Shown: positions 5,110-13,903 of the stretch, one piece after another
Layout of the letters: each line of letters opens with the position of its first letter
Numbering within the stretch: the stretch's first letter is position 1
Source: JBOFLG01 sp051657745
GTDB taxonomy: Bacteria; Actinomycetota; Actinomycetes; Actinomycetales; Dermatophilaceae
Assembly (NCBI GenBank): GCA_051657745.1
Contig: JBOFLG010000071.1
Span: 1 to 37,265 of the forward strand
Reading direction: 5' to 3'
Length of the DNA: 37,265 nucleotides
Notes under the pieces: model-generated
The model's database searches: none
Seen by the model: only the letters and a program-made list of their open reading frames with translations
What the model was told of the DNA's origin: nothing
Translations under genes and position numbers: made by a program

Positions 5110-7523
5110 TAGGCCGAGTACTCGGTAGGCCCGTCGATGGCGCGGATGTCGTTGCCCACGAGGTTGTAGAACACGCCCTTGCGGCCCATTACCTTGCCCA
5201 CCGCGCCGCCCGCCGAGGCGTAGAGCACTCGCGGCAGCCCGGCCTCCTGGATCGCGAGTTGCATGGTGAACGGACTACCGAGCCCGATCCCGGCCGGCGT
5301 GCGGGTCACGTAGCGCGACAGCACCCGGGCCGGGCGACCGACCTTGATGTCCCACACGAAATAGGACCGCCCCTGGGTGATCGCGACGATCTTCTCGGAC
5401 ACGAAGAACCACCACGTGCCACCGGTCGCCGCCGGGTGGTCGCCACCTGCCGTCGGCAGCGCGGCGAAGAACCCATCGACGTGCTCGAGCACCCGGGCGT
5501 CGAGGTCGTCGTCGCGGCTGAACAGCGTGCTGCGTAGCGGATACCGGCGCACCATCTCGCCGCGGGCGGTGGTCAGGTCGAGTTCGCGCCCGGGGTTCGG
5601 CTCGACGTCCGCCTTGACCCGGGAGGCGAGCGCGGCGGCATCCGCCTGCGCCTGCTCGTCCCGCTCGTCGACGAATTCGCGCAGCCACAGCTCGAGGTTG
5701 ATCAGCCGCCAGAACGTCATCGTGTCGACATCATTCGTGCCCTTGATCCAGCCCTCGAACGCGTGCAGCACCTCGGTTTGGTTCCAGTAGGGGCGGTTCG
5801 CGAACGTCTCGCTGAGGAAGATCGAGTAGAAGTAGTTCTTCAACCGTTGGAACCACTCGACCTGCGGGGTGGTGAAGCCAATCTTGTTGCGGCGCCGGTT
5901 GATTGACTCCGGCAGCAGGGTGCGGGTGGCGTCGCGCAGCACCCGCTTGTTCCAGCCGTCCTTGATGATCGCCTCGTCGGAGAGGCTGAAGATGAACTTC
6001 ACCACCTCCTTGTCGAGGAACGGCACCCGGCCCTCGAGGGAGAAGCGCATGGTGTTCTTGTCCTCGTAGCGCAGCAGCGAGGGCAGGCTGTGGTGGAAGA
6101 GGTCCTGCACCAGCCGCTTCTTGAGGTTCGCGGGCTCGACGTCGAACCGCTCGCCGCGGTGCCGGGCCACGAAGTCGGGCGCCAGCAACTGGGTGGTCGG
6201 CACGGTCTTCTTCAGGCTGAGTTTGGCCTTGAGTTTGAACCGCCCGAGCCGGTAGAGCACGTCAAGGCTCTTGGCCAGTTCGGCCGCGGCCTTGGTGGCG
6301 CCCTGGGCCCGCAGTTGGCGCAGGTAGACGAAGTAGTAGGGGATGTAGCCGGCCATCATCTCGTCGGCGCCCTGCCCGTCGAGCAGCACCGTCACGTGCT
6401 TCGTGGCCTCGCGCATCACCTGGTACTGCGCGTACGGGCCAGAGGAGATCAGCGGCTCCTCCTGGGTGCGGATGAAGTCGAGCAGGTCGGTCTTGAACTC
6501 GTCGGCCGTGGGCCGGATCTTGTGCGCCTCGACGTGGCCGCGGCAGGTGTCGAGCACGTCGTCGACGTACCGCTCCTCGTCGTTGATCGAACCCGGGAAC
6601 ACCGCGCTGAAGGTGTTCTGCCGGATGCCGACCGAGCGGGTCGACAGCTCATCGCCGGAGTTCAGCAACTGGTTGATCACGACCGCCACGGCGCTGGAGT
6701 CCAACCCGCCGGAGAGACTGGTGCCCACCGGCACCTCGGACTGCAGCCGCAGCCGAATGCTCTCGGTCAGCAGCGTGCGGTACTCGGCAGCCGCCGCGTC
6801 GTCGTAGGGCCGCTGCTCGGTGGCCCGCTCGAGCAGCTCCTCCTTGAGTCGGGTGAACATCCGGCGCCGGATGCCGCTGGCGTCGGCAGTGAGCAACTCC
6901 CCCGGGGCCAGGCGCTCGATGCCGTCGAAGAAGGTCTCGATGCCGTCCTCGTGGGCCCGGAACCGGAGGTAGCGGTACACCGAGCGTTCGTTCGCCCGCC
7001 GGGGCACGAGCCCGGTCTGCAGGATCGGGGAGATCTCGCTGGCGAAGAGGATGGCGTCATCCGCCCCCTCGCGCGGGACCCGGGCGACGTAGAGCGGCTT
7101 GATGCCGAAGTGGTCACGAGCGAGGGTGAGCCGTTGCTCCTCGCGGTCCCAGATGGCCAGGCCGAACATGCCGTTGAAGCGGTCGAACGCGTCCTCGCCC
7201 CACTGCGCGAACGCCTCGAGCACGACCTCGGTGTCGCAGTCGGTGCGGAACGAGCGGCCGGCCTCCTCGAGTTCGGCGCGCAGGTCGAGGTAGTTGTAGA
7301 CCTCGCCGTTGTAGACGATGGTGTAGCGGCCGTCCGCGGTGCGCATCGGCTGCTGGCCGGTCGCCACGCCGATGATGGACAACCGCCGGTGCGCCAGCCC
7401 GACCGGGCCGTCGACGTGGACGCCCTCACCGTCGGGGCCGCGATGCCGCTGGTGGTCGTTCATCCGCTGGAGCAGCCCCTCGTCGCCAGGGACGATGCCG
7501 CGATAGCCGGCGATTCCGCACAT
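4839..7523 (-). CDS. asnB: Asparagine synthetase B fused to an F420-0:glutamate-ligase-like domain
   Basis: An 894-residue protein. ATG 7523 is chosen because it places cysteine at position 2 (MCGIAGYRG), the glutaminase nucleophile. Residues 1-~210 are the class II amidotransferase domain (RHRGPDG, YNGEVYNY, DHFGIKPLY). The synthetase domain follows, with the ATP PP-loop SGGLDSS near 270 and LLDGQGADE near 375. Canonical AsnB ends near 640. Here residues ~640-894 continue with FVSEKIVAITQGR, TPAGIGLGSPFTMQLAI, IDGPTEYS, AKLAPKDPD and VMDANDIGRNVLG, matching the CofE-related F420-0:gamma-glutamyl-ligase family found for example in cyanobacteria. The expected reaction of the first part is amide transfer from glutamine to aspartate or a protein/peptide carboxylate; the second domain suggests amide-bond chemistry on a linked substrate. 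The substrate is unknown. No other F420 gene lies in the window. Confidence 0.85.
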   Translation of the reverse strand: MCGIAGYRGIVPGDEGLLQRMNDHQRHRGPDGEGVHVDGPVGLAHRRLSIIGVATGQQPMRTADGRYTIVYNGEVYNYLDLRAELEEAGRSFRTDCDTEVVLEAFAQWGEDAFDRFNGMFGLAIWDREEQRLTLARDHFGIKPLYVARVPREGADDAILFASEISPILQTGLVPRRANERSVYRYLRFRAHEDGIETFFDGIERLAPGELLTADASGIRRRMFTRLKEELLERATEQRPYDDAAAAEYRTLLTESIRLRLQSEVPVGTSLSGGLDSSAVAVVINQLLNSGDELSTRSVGIRQNTFSAVFPGSINDEERYVDDVLDTCRGHVEAHKIRPTADEFKTDLLDFIRTQEEPLISSGPYAQYQVMREATKHVTVLLDGQGADEMMAGYIPYYFVYLRQLRAQGATKAAAELAKSLDVLYRLGRFKLKAKLSLKKTVPTTQLLAPDFVARHRGERFDVEPANLKKRLVQDLFHHSLPSLLRYEDKNTMRFSLEGRVPFLDKEVVKFIFSLSDEAIIKDGWNKRVLRDATRTLLPESINRRRNKIGFTTPQVEWFQRLKNYFYSIFLSETFANRPYWNQTEVLHAFEGWIKGTNDVDTMTFWRLINLELWLREFVDERDEQAQADAAALASRVKADVEPNPGRELDLTTARGEMVRRYPLRSTLFSRDDDLDARVLEHVDGFFAALPTAGGDHPAATGGTWWFFVSEKIVAITQGRSYFVWDIKVGRPARVLSRYVTRTPAGIGLGSPFTMQLAIQEAGLPRVLYASAGGAVGKVMGRKGVFYNLVGNDIRAIDGPTEYSAYPSNVSAKLAPKDPDAVAARLSAVIRERVPEPWRSTFAGTIVMDANDIGRNVLGADVPDADRSRFEEMFADNPLGQGTEQTPMAVVFLRE

Positions 7524-7779
7524 GCTCGATGGAGTCCTTCTGGTCTCGGGTCCGGGGCAGCCGGTGCCCCCACGACAGGTGACCACCGGCGTTCGGGCAA
7601 GCCTCCCACGGATGACGCGCCGCGCCGAGCCAGGGCGCCGCGCCGAGCCCGGCCCCCGGACCGAGTTGAGTCCCCCGCGCCGAGGCGGCCCCCGCACGGA
7701 GTTGGGTCGCGGTCCCCGCCATGGCGCCATCGACAGCGATTCAGTGGTTCACCTTTCCCACAGTGGGGACACTTCGCGG

Positions 7780-8046
7780 ATGCCGACGAGCCGTCCTCGC
7801 CACCAGGTCACCGAGACGCCCGACGTGGCGCACGCCCTCGACCCTCGCCGCCCGGCGGTGGCCCCGGGAACCACGGTCGCGGCTGCTCCTGCGCCTGGTC
7901 GAGGCGGGGGGCCGAGCCGTCGAGGACGAGCGCACGGCAGCGGCGCTGCGACGACTCGCAGCGATCGACGCGACGAGCGGGATCTACGCTGGGCGACCGA
8001 ACCGGGACGACGGCGGGTCGAGGCCCTTGCGGCATCCAGGCTGTGA
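7780..8046 (+). pseudogene. Frameshifted antitoxin remnant
   Basis: ATG 7780 reads MPTSRPRHQVTETPDVAHALD, then the frame is lost near 7840, where one extra C in GACCCTCGCC is enough to explain it. The +1 frame continues the protein: LAARRWPREPRSRLLLRLVEAGGRAVEDERTAAALRR in pieces. Combined, this resembles actinobacterial type II antitoxins that begin VTETPxVAxALxLAARRWP. No intact toxin follows in the same direction; a broken PIN toxin gene lies downstream on the other strand. The 256 bases before it (7524-7779) hold no gene I can support. Confidence 0.6.
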
Positions 8047-8059
8047 ACCGCGGTTGGCG

Positions 8060-8479
8060 TCAGGGCAGCGAGCCGAGCGGCGCGAGGAGCTCGACGCCGA
8101 CCGCGAGGTCGGTGTGGGTCGCGAGGCGCTCGAAGTCGTTGTCGTAGTGCAGGATCATCGCCGAGTGGTCCTCGGCGATCGTTGCGACGAGGTAGTCCAG
8201 CGGTGGCACCCCGAGGTGCTGGTGAGCCGCGCGGAGCTGGGCTTGCAACTCCGCGGCACTGGCCCTCGGCACGCATGCTGATCCAGAAGAAGGGAAACTC
8301 GTCGGGGTCGACTGCCGGAAGGTCACGACCGGCGCGGGTCTCCAAGCAGCAGGATGGTGCTCGCCGCGACTAGCCCACGCTCGACCCGCTCGGATATCTC
8401 CTGACGCCGGCCGTCGTCGAGACGCGAACTGCGAAGTCGCCACAAGGCGCTGGCATCGAGGAAGGGGAATCCCCCTCAC
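8060..8479 (-). pseudogene. VapC-like PIN-domain toxin, multiply frameshifted
   Basis: Three frames on the minus strand each hold part of a PIN nuclease. The start GTG overlaps the antitoxin stop (GTGA). One extra C near 8468-8471 shifts the frame before FLDASALWRLRSS, which contains the first catalytic aspartate. The middle, ETRAGRDLPAVDPDEFPFF, is in a second frame from about 8345. The end, PPLDYLVATIAEDHS and LHYDNDFERLA, with the conserved LDYLVA and HYDNDF acid residues, is in a third frame to the stop at 8060. At least two or three frameshifts make an active toxin unlikely unless the sequence has errors. Confidence 0.75.
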
Positions 8480-8742
8480 GGATGCCGACGGTAGTGGCGG
8501 ATCGCGGAGAACTCGTCGAGGTCGGGTTCGGGCCCGGCCGACAGCCGATCAACGAAGGTTGCGAGTGACGTGGAGCGAGCGCCATCCCGCGCGTCCAGTT
8601 CTCGGAGCACCGCCTGAGCCCCTCGGACGATCAACTCTTCCAGAGTCGGAGTCTCGTCGCCACGACGCCGACGAAGCAGTTCGAGAGCAGCGGCGACAGT
8701 CGGCGTCTCGGTCACCGAGTGACGAGGATGAGCGCTAGGCAC
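8476..8742 (-). CDS. Type II antitoxin paired with the broken PIN toxin
   Basis: An 88-residue protein starting at GTG 8742: MPSAHPRHSVTETPTVAAAL, then LELLRRRRGDETPTLEELIVRG and a polar C-terminus ending DEFSAIRHYRRHP. The VTETP opening is shared with the remnant at 7780, so both belong to one antitoxin family. It overlaps the toxin start by four bases, the usual type II arrangement. It is intact although its toxin is broken, which fits a decaying module where loss of toxin is tolerated. DNA-binding autoregulation is expected for the family. Confidence 0.7.
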   Translation of the reverse strand: MPSAHPRHSVTETPTVAAALELLRRRRGDETPTLEELIVRGAQAVLRELDARDGARSTSLATFVDRLSAGPEPDLDEFSAIRHYRRHP

Positions 8743-8779
8743 GATGGAATTGTGGCACCGTGCAGCACCGACCAGATCG

Positions 8780-9760
8780 CTATGCCGGCAGGTGAGCGTC
8801 GAGCCAGGCGATGAGGTCGGCGGTGACCTTATCGCGGTTGGTCTCGTTGAAGATCTCGTGGCGGGCGCCCGAGTACAGCGTCATCGTCACGTCGGTGAGG
8901 CCTGCGCTCCGGTACTGGTCCCGCACCCGGGCCACACCCTCGCCCTTCCCGCCGAGCGGGTCCTGGTCGCCGGACAGGAGCAGCACCGGGAGATCACGGC
9001 GAACGCGCGCCACCGCTCGGTCGTCGTTGACCGCGAGGGCGCCGCCGAACAGGTCCCCGTAGAAGCCCGAGGTGAACGTGGCACCGCACCGGGGGTCGCT
9101 GACGTAGGCGTCGACCTCGGCATCGTCTCGGGACAGCCAGTCGAACTCGGTGCGGGTGGGCCGGAACGCCGCGTTGCACTGCCCGAAGGTGAGCGTGGAC
9201 AGCAACCCGCTGGGGTGTCGGCGGCCACGCAGGCGGGCCTCCGCCCGGGCGACACCGAGGCCGACCGTGCCCACCCGTCCGGGGTCGCTCGGCGTTCCGG
9301 ACAGCACGATGCCGGCTAGGCCGCTCCCCCCGCCGGAACCGCCGCCCCCGCCAGCACCGCCGACGCTGGAACCGCCGGTGCCGTCCTCGATGACGTACGC
9401 GCGGGCGAGGAGGGAGCCCATGCTGTGCCCGAGAAGAAACACCGGCCGGCCCGGATGCTCCTCTCGCGCCACCGCAGTGACCGCACGAAGGTCATCGACC
9501 ACGGTCGCCCAGCCGTCGGCGTCGGCAAAGTAGCCGTGATTGTCATCGCCACCGGTGACCCCGTGCCCACGGTGATCGCCCGCGTACACCGCATACCCGG
9601 CGGACGTGAGCGCCTCGGCGAGACGCGCATACCGCGCCGAGTGCTCAGCCATGCCGTGCGCCACCTGGACCACCGCACGGGCGGTGCCGTCCGGCAGCCA
9701 GCGGTGGGTGAACACCGCGGTGCCGTCGGCGGTGGTGACCGTCGTGGTGGTGGTCCGCAT
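8780..9760 (-). CDS. Alpha/beta hydrolase, monoacylglycerol-lipase-like
   Basis: A 326-residue cytoplasmic serine hydrolase. The N-terminal part has VVQVAHGMAEHSARY and GDHRGHG, followed by the nucleophile elbow GHSMGS near residue 113. The acid is probably in LLSGDQDPLGG near 265 and the catalytic histidine in ARHEIFNE near 300. This layout matches the Hydrolase_4 (serine aminopeptidase S33 / monoglyceride lipase) family, which cleaves acylglycerols and similar esters. A glycine-serine-rich insertion of about 20 residues follows the first core strand region near residue 130 and is unusual for the family. No signal peptide. It is divergent from the L,D-transpeptidase gene. Confidence 0.85.
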   Translation of the reverse strand: MRTTTTTVTTADGTAVFTHRWLPDGTARAVVQVAHGMAEHSARYARLAEALTSAGYAVYAGDHRGHGVTGGDDNHGYFADADGWATVVDDLRAVTAVAREEHPGRPVFLLGHSMGSLLARAYVIEDGTGGSSVGGAGGGGGSGGGSGLAGIVLSGTPSDPGRVGTVGLGVARAEARLRGRRHPSGLLSTLTFGQCNAAFRPTRTEFDWLSRDDAEVDAYVSDPRCGATFTSGFYGDLFGGALAVNDDRAVARVRRDLPVLLLSGDQDPLGGKGEGVARVRDQYRSAGLTDVTMTLYSGARHEIFNETNRDKVTADLIAWLDAHLPA

Positions 9761-9955
9761 GGCGTCATCCTCGTGCTCGTACGCAGCACCCGGTCTGGGT
9801 GCCGGGCACCGAGCATGCCACGGCGTCGCGGCCCGGTGACCGGATCAGACGATGCCTCCGGCGGCCACCCTACGCAACCACGCTTCTGGCTCGTCGCCAT
9901 CTCACTATGCTGATGGCGGACCGACTGGCTGCAGGGGCAGAACAGGAGGGACCCG

Positions 9956-11392
9956 ATGGTCACAATCACCCGTCGCCGAGCCCTGCTCGGCGTCGGCGTC
10001 GCGGTGCCGATCCTGCTCGGCGGCACCGGGACCGGGTACGCCGTGCACTACCAGCAACGGGCCCTGCCCGGCAGCTCGATAGCCGGCATCTCGGTAGCGG
10101 GGATGACGCGCGCCGAGGTGGTGTCGCTGATGCGTCAGCGCGCAGCCGCCACCACGGTGACCCTGCGAACCACCGCCGGGGACCGTACCCTGCGAGTTGC
10201 CGACCTCGGGTTCGCCGTCGACCTCGACGCCACCGCGGATGCCGCCTTCGCCGCAAACGGGTCGTGGTCGTCGTACGCCACGTCGCTGGTGTCGACCCGC
10301 GATGTCGACGTTGTCGTGCGTGCCGACGCGGCCACCACGGCTACCGCGGTCGGCGAGGTCGTGAAGCAGGCCGGCCGGCCACCCCGGAACGCGAGCGTGC
10401 GCCTGGCGCCCGAGAAGACGTCCTTCGAGGTCGCCCCAGCAGCCCCGGGCCGGACGATCTCCCCCGCAGGCCTTGCTGACGTCGCCGCGGTGGCGGCGGC
10501 GGCGGCATCCAAGTTGGCTCCAGCGACCACGGCGGTACAGTTCGTCGACGCCGCGCCGGCGGTGCCCACCGCGGCAGCGCAGCGAGTGGCCGACCAGGCC
10601 AACGCCCTTGTTGCGCAGCGCATCACGGTGTCTGACGGGGACGGCGACAGCCGCGCCGCGTCGGCCCGTACGAAGGCCTCCTGGGTCGACATCCCCACGA
10701 TCAACGGCGCGCCGGGCCAGCCCACCATCGACGCCGCGCCACTGCGGGACTGGGTCACCCAGAAGGCCGAGGATGCGGAGGTCGAGCCGGACGACGGCCT
10801 GCGCTACCGCGACTCCACCGGCGTCATCCGCGTGGTGAAAGACGAGCCCGAGGACGGCCGCACGGTGTCCAACGCCGATGACCTCGCCCGAGCTGCCACC
10901 GCTGCCCTCGCCGCGGGCCGGTCCTACGCCGGACGTTTCGAGTTCACCACGGTGAAGGCCCAGTGGAAGGAGCGGCGCATCGCACCCGGCGCCGAGCGGC
11001 TCGCCTACCCGGCCGCCCCCGGCGAGAAATGGATCGACGTCAACCTCGGGCAGCACACCATGACCGCGTACGTGGGCGCCACCGTCGTGCATGGGCCGGT
11101 CCGCATGGTCGATGGCTCGCCCGAAAAGCCCACTGTTACCGGCACATTCGAGGTTTACCACAAGCGCTCGCTGATGACGATGCGTGGCAACAACGCCGAC
11201 GGCACCCGCTACGAGACCCCGAACGTGCCCTGGGCCGCGTTCTTCCATCGCGGTTTCGCGCTGCACGGAGCACCGTGGCGCACGTCCTTCGGGTACTCGG
11301 CGTCGCACGGCTGCATCAACCTGCCGGTCGATGTGGCCAAGTGGGTCTACGACTTCGCCTCGGTCGGCACCTCGGTCACGGTGCACCGCTGA
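9956..11392 (+). CDS. L,D-transpeptidase with N-terminal VanW-type/peptidoglycan-binding repeats
   Basis: A 478-residue exported protein. ATG 9956 follows CAGGAGGG. Residues ~8-28 are a membrane anchor (GVGVAVPILLGGTG). Two PG_binding_4-like regions follow, the first opening SSIAGISVAGMTRAEV. The C-terminal ~125 residues are the YkuD catalytic domain, with WIDVNLGQHTMTAY, PTVTGTFEVYHK and HGAPW...SASHGCINLP carrying the histidine and catalytic cysteine near 453. Such enzymes form 3-3 cross-links or attach proteins to peptidoglycan outside the membrane. It stands alone; the upstream gene is divergent. The 281 bases after it (11393-11673) hold no gene I can support. Confidence 0.93.
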   Translation: MVTITRRRALLGVGVAVPILLGGTGTGYAVHYQQRALPGSSIAGISVAGMTRAEVVSLMRQRAAATTVTLRTTAGDRTLRVADLGFAVDLDATADAAFAANGSWSSYATSLVSTRDVDVVVRADAATTATAVGEVVKQAGRPPRNASVRLAPEKTSFEVAPAAPGRTISPAGLADVAAVAAAAASKLAPATTAVQFVDAAPAVPTAAAQRVADQANALVAQRITVSDGDGDSRAASARTKASWVDIPTINGAPGQPTIDAAPLRDWVTQKAEDAEVEPDDGLRYRDSTGVIRVVKDEPEDGRTVSNADDLARAATAALAAGRSYAGRFEFTTVKAQWKERRIAPGAERLAYPAAPGEKWIDVNLGQHTMTAYVGATVVHGPVRMVDGSPEKPTVTGTFEVYHKRSLMTMRGNNADGTRYETPNVPWAAFFHRGFALHGAPWRTSFGYSASHGCINLPVDVAKWVYDFASVGTSVTVHR

Positions 11393-11673
11393 CCGACCCG
11401 GCGGCATCCGGCCCTCGCATCTGCTGTCCCGGCATTATGTGGCCCGGCAGCCGTCCGGCACGGCGTGGCGGCATCCGGCCGCAGCACCGGTGCGGAGCCA
11501 TCGACGCGGTGGCCGCCATTGCGAGGTCGGCGAGCGCGCCGGCCGCGGGCGAATCGTCCTATTGGTCGATTCTGCACGGTGGAGGATGACGGGCGAATGC
11601 GATTCTCCCGCAGCGGGTGTACCGCGGAGGCACCGCCGACCACCTCACCACGGGAGTCCAATCGGTGTCCGGT

Positions 11674-13248
11674 TCACTCCCACTCGATGGTGCCGGGTGG
11701 CTTGCTCGTGACGTCGAGCACCACCCGGTTCACCTCGCGCACCTCGTTGGTGATCCGGGTCGAGATCTTCGCGAGCACGTCGTAGGGCACCCGCGACCAG
11801 TCTGCGGTCATCGCGTCCTCGGAGGAGACCGGCCGCAGCACGACCGGGTGGCCGTAGGTGCGGCCATCGCCTTGCACGCCCACCGAGCGCACCTCGGCGA
11901 GCAGCACCACCGGGCACTGCCAGATGTCGCGGTCCAGACCGGCCGCGCTCAACTCTTCGCGGGCAATCGCGTCGGCCGCGCGCAGCACCGCGAGCCGCTC
12001 GGCCGTGACCGCACCGACGATCCGGATGCCGAGCCCCGGCCCGGGGAACGGCTGCCGCCACACGATGCCCTCAGGCACGCCGAGCTCGAGGCCGACCTGC
12101 CGAACCTCATCCTTGAAGAGCAGCCGCAGCGGCTCGACCAGGGTGAACTTCAGGTCGTCGGGCAGGCCGCCGACGTTGTGGTGCGACTTGATGTTGGCTG
12201 TACCCGTGCCACCGCCGGACTCGACGACGTCGGGGTAGAGCGTGCCCTGCACGAGGAACTCGACCGGGTGGTCGTCGCCGGCGTGTGCGCCCACGACATC
12301 GCGGGCGGCCTGCTCGAAGACCCGAATGAACTCGCGGCCGATCACCGTGCGCTTCTCCTCGGGGTCGCGCACCCCGGCCAGCGCGGTGAGGAAGCGGTCG
12401 CGCGCATCGACGACGACGAGGTCGACCCCGGTGGCCGCCACGAAGTCCTTCTCGACTTGCTCCGCCTCCCCCGAGCGGAGCAGCCCGTGGTCGACGAACA
12501 CGCAGGTGAGTTGGTCGCCGACGGCCCGCTGGACGAGCGCGGCCGCCACTGAGGAGTCCACGCCTCCGGACAGGCCACAGATCACGCGCGAGGTCCCAAC
12601 CTGACCCCGCACCGACGCCACGAGGTCCTCGACGACGTTGGCCGGGGTCCAGTCCCCGGCCAGCCCGGCCCCTCGCCGCAGGAAGTTCTCGAGTACCTGC
12701 TGCCCGAATGTGGAGTGCAGCACCTCCGGGTGCCACTGCACGCCGTAGAGGTGCCGCTCGTCATCCTCGAACCCGGCCACCGGTGAGCCTGCGGTGGTGG
12801 CGGTGACCGACATCCCCGGTGGCGCCTCGGCGACCGAGTCGCCGTGACTCATCCACACCGACTGCTCGGCCGGTTGGCCGTTGAACAGGGTCGAGGAGGT
12901 GTCGAGCACCTGGGCGGGGGTGGCTCCGAACTCGGACAACCCGGTCTTCTCGACCGTGCCGCCGAGCGCGCGAGCCATCGCCTGGAAGCCGTAGCACATG
13001 CCGAACACCGGCACCCCGGCCTCGACCAGCGCGGGGTCGAGCGACGGAGCGCCGTCCTCGTACACCGATGACGGCCCGCCCGAGAGGATGACGGCCGCCG
13101 GGCTCTTCGCGAGCATCTCGGCGATCGGCATGGTGTGCGGCACGACCTCGCTGAAGCATTTCGCCTCACGGACCCGCCGGGCGATGAGCTGGGCGTACTG
13201 GGCGCCGAAGTCGACCACCAGCACCGGCCGGTCGACGAGATGCACCAC
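11674..13248 (-). CDS. guaA: GMP synthase (glutamine-hydrolysing)
   Basis: A 524-residue enzyme converting XMP to GMP with ATP and glutamine. The N-terminal class I amidotransferase domain has VLVVDFGAQYAQLIARR, the nucleophile in GMCYGFQ near 85, and GVQWHPE. The ATP-pyrophosphatase loop reads LSGGVDSS and the C-terminal dimerisation domain ends TSKPPGTIEWE. GTG 13248 is preferred because GTGGGGA precedes it with good spacing and it gives the normal length; the frame stays open to GTG 13437, which would add a low-complexity 63-residue extension without a ribosome site. It follows the DUF3817 gene at 200 bases and acts with guaB further along. Confidence 0.96.
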   Translation of the reverse strand: MVHLVDRPVLVVDFGAQYAQLIARRVREAKCFSEVVPHTMPIAEMLAKSPAAVILSGGPSSVYEDGAPSLDPALVEAGVPVFGMCYGFQAMARALGGTVEKTGLSEFGATPAQVLDTSSTLFNGQPAEQSVWMSHGDSVAEAPPGMSVTATTAGSPVAGFEDDERHLYGVQWHPEVLHSTFGQQVLENFLRRGAGLAGDWTPANVVEDLVASVRGQVGTSRVICGLSGGVDSSVAAALVQRAVGDQLTCVFVDHGLLRSGEAEQVEKDFVAATGVDLVVVDARDRFLTALAGVRDPEEKRTVIGREFIRVFEQAARDVVGAHAGDDHPVEFLVQGTLYPDVVESGGGTGTANIKSHHNVGGLPDDLKFTLVEPLRLLFKDEVRQVGLELGVPEGIVWRQPFPGPGLGIRIVGAVTAERLAVLRAADAIAREELSAAGLDRDIWQCPVVLLAEVRSVGVQGDGRTYGHPVVLRPVSSEDAMTADWSRVPYDVLAKISTRITNEVREVNRVVLDVTSKPPGTIEWE

Positions 13249-13447
13249 CTCTGTCCCCACTTTCTCGCCCGATGAGGGAACCTTGCCGTTCGCACCAGAA
13301 CGCTTCGGGGGCGATCCTGAGCCTTCCCCTGCATAGTCGTCGCGCCCTGAGGTGGCGTGCGGGCCGGACGAGCCGCCGTCGACCGCCGGATGACGCGGCT
13401 CGACGGACTCGGCATGCTCAGTTGGGGAGTCGTTCACACCGGCCAGG

Positions 13448-13903
13448 CTACTGGCGGGCTGCGGTGAGGCCGTCGTGCACCTCGCGCGCCACCCGGCGCT
13501 CGACCCAGAACGACAGGAACGGCACGCACCCAGCGAGCATGACGAGCACCATCCTGGTGAGCGACCAGCCGACCCGGAACCCGAGCAGCGCGACCGCGAC
13601 GAGGTACACCATGTAGATGAACCCGTGCGGCTGCGGCCACCACCAGAGCGGGTTCTGCGGGTTCCCGTTCTCCCCGTCCATCCCGAACAGGTACGTGAGC
13701 GCCACCTCGACAACGAGCACGAGCAGCCCGACACCCACAACGAAGGCCATCACCTCGAAGAACCGCAGCCGGGCGCGCACCGCGTCGACGTCGTCGGGCG
13801 CAATGGTCGTGGTCGGGGCGGCCCCTCTGCGGGCCCCGTGCTCCAGGTCAGCGGCCAGGGACTGATCCGGATCGGCGCGGTCAGGTGTGCTCACGAGCAC
13901 CAT
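13448..13903 (-). CDS. DUF3817 membrane protein
   Basis: About 150 residues. A polar N-terminus is followed by RLRFFEVMAFVVGVGLLVLVV, a PHGFIYMVYLVAVALLG segment and LVMLAGCVPFLSFWVERRV, the three hydrophobic stretches of DUF3817. Function is unknown. The family is frequent beside guaA in actinobacteria. The start overlaps the SURF1 3' end by about 20 bases; GGAGAG suits GTG 13900 better than ATG 13903, and GTG 13894 is also possible. Coupled translation with SURF1 is likely. Confidence 0.85.
   Translation of the reverse strand: MVLVSTPDRADPDQSLAADLEHGARRGAAPTTTIAPDDVDAVRARLRFFEVMAFVVGVGLLVLVVEVALTYLFGMDGENGNPQNPLWWWPQPHGFIYMVYLVAVALLGFRVGWSLTRMVLVMLAGCVPFLSFWVERRVAREVHDGLTAARQ

Noticed and set aside
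6090..8147. 685-codon open frame on the plus strand opposite the asparagine synthetase gene
   Set aside because: It is the antisense of a clearly recognisable conserved enzyme and has no similarity of its own; long antisense frames are expected at this GC content.
13249..13437. N-terminal extension of GuaA from GTG 13437
   Set aside because: No ribosome site there, low-complexity sequence, and a well-placed site before GTG 13248 that gives the normal enzyme length.
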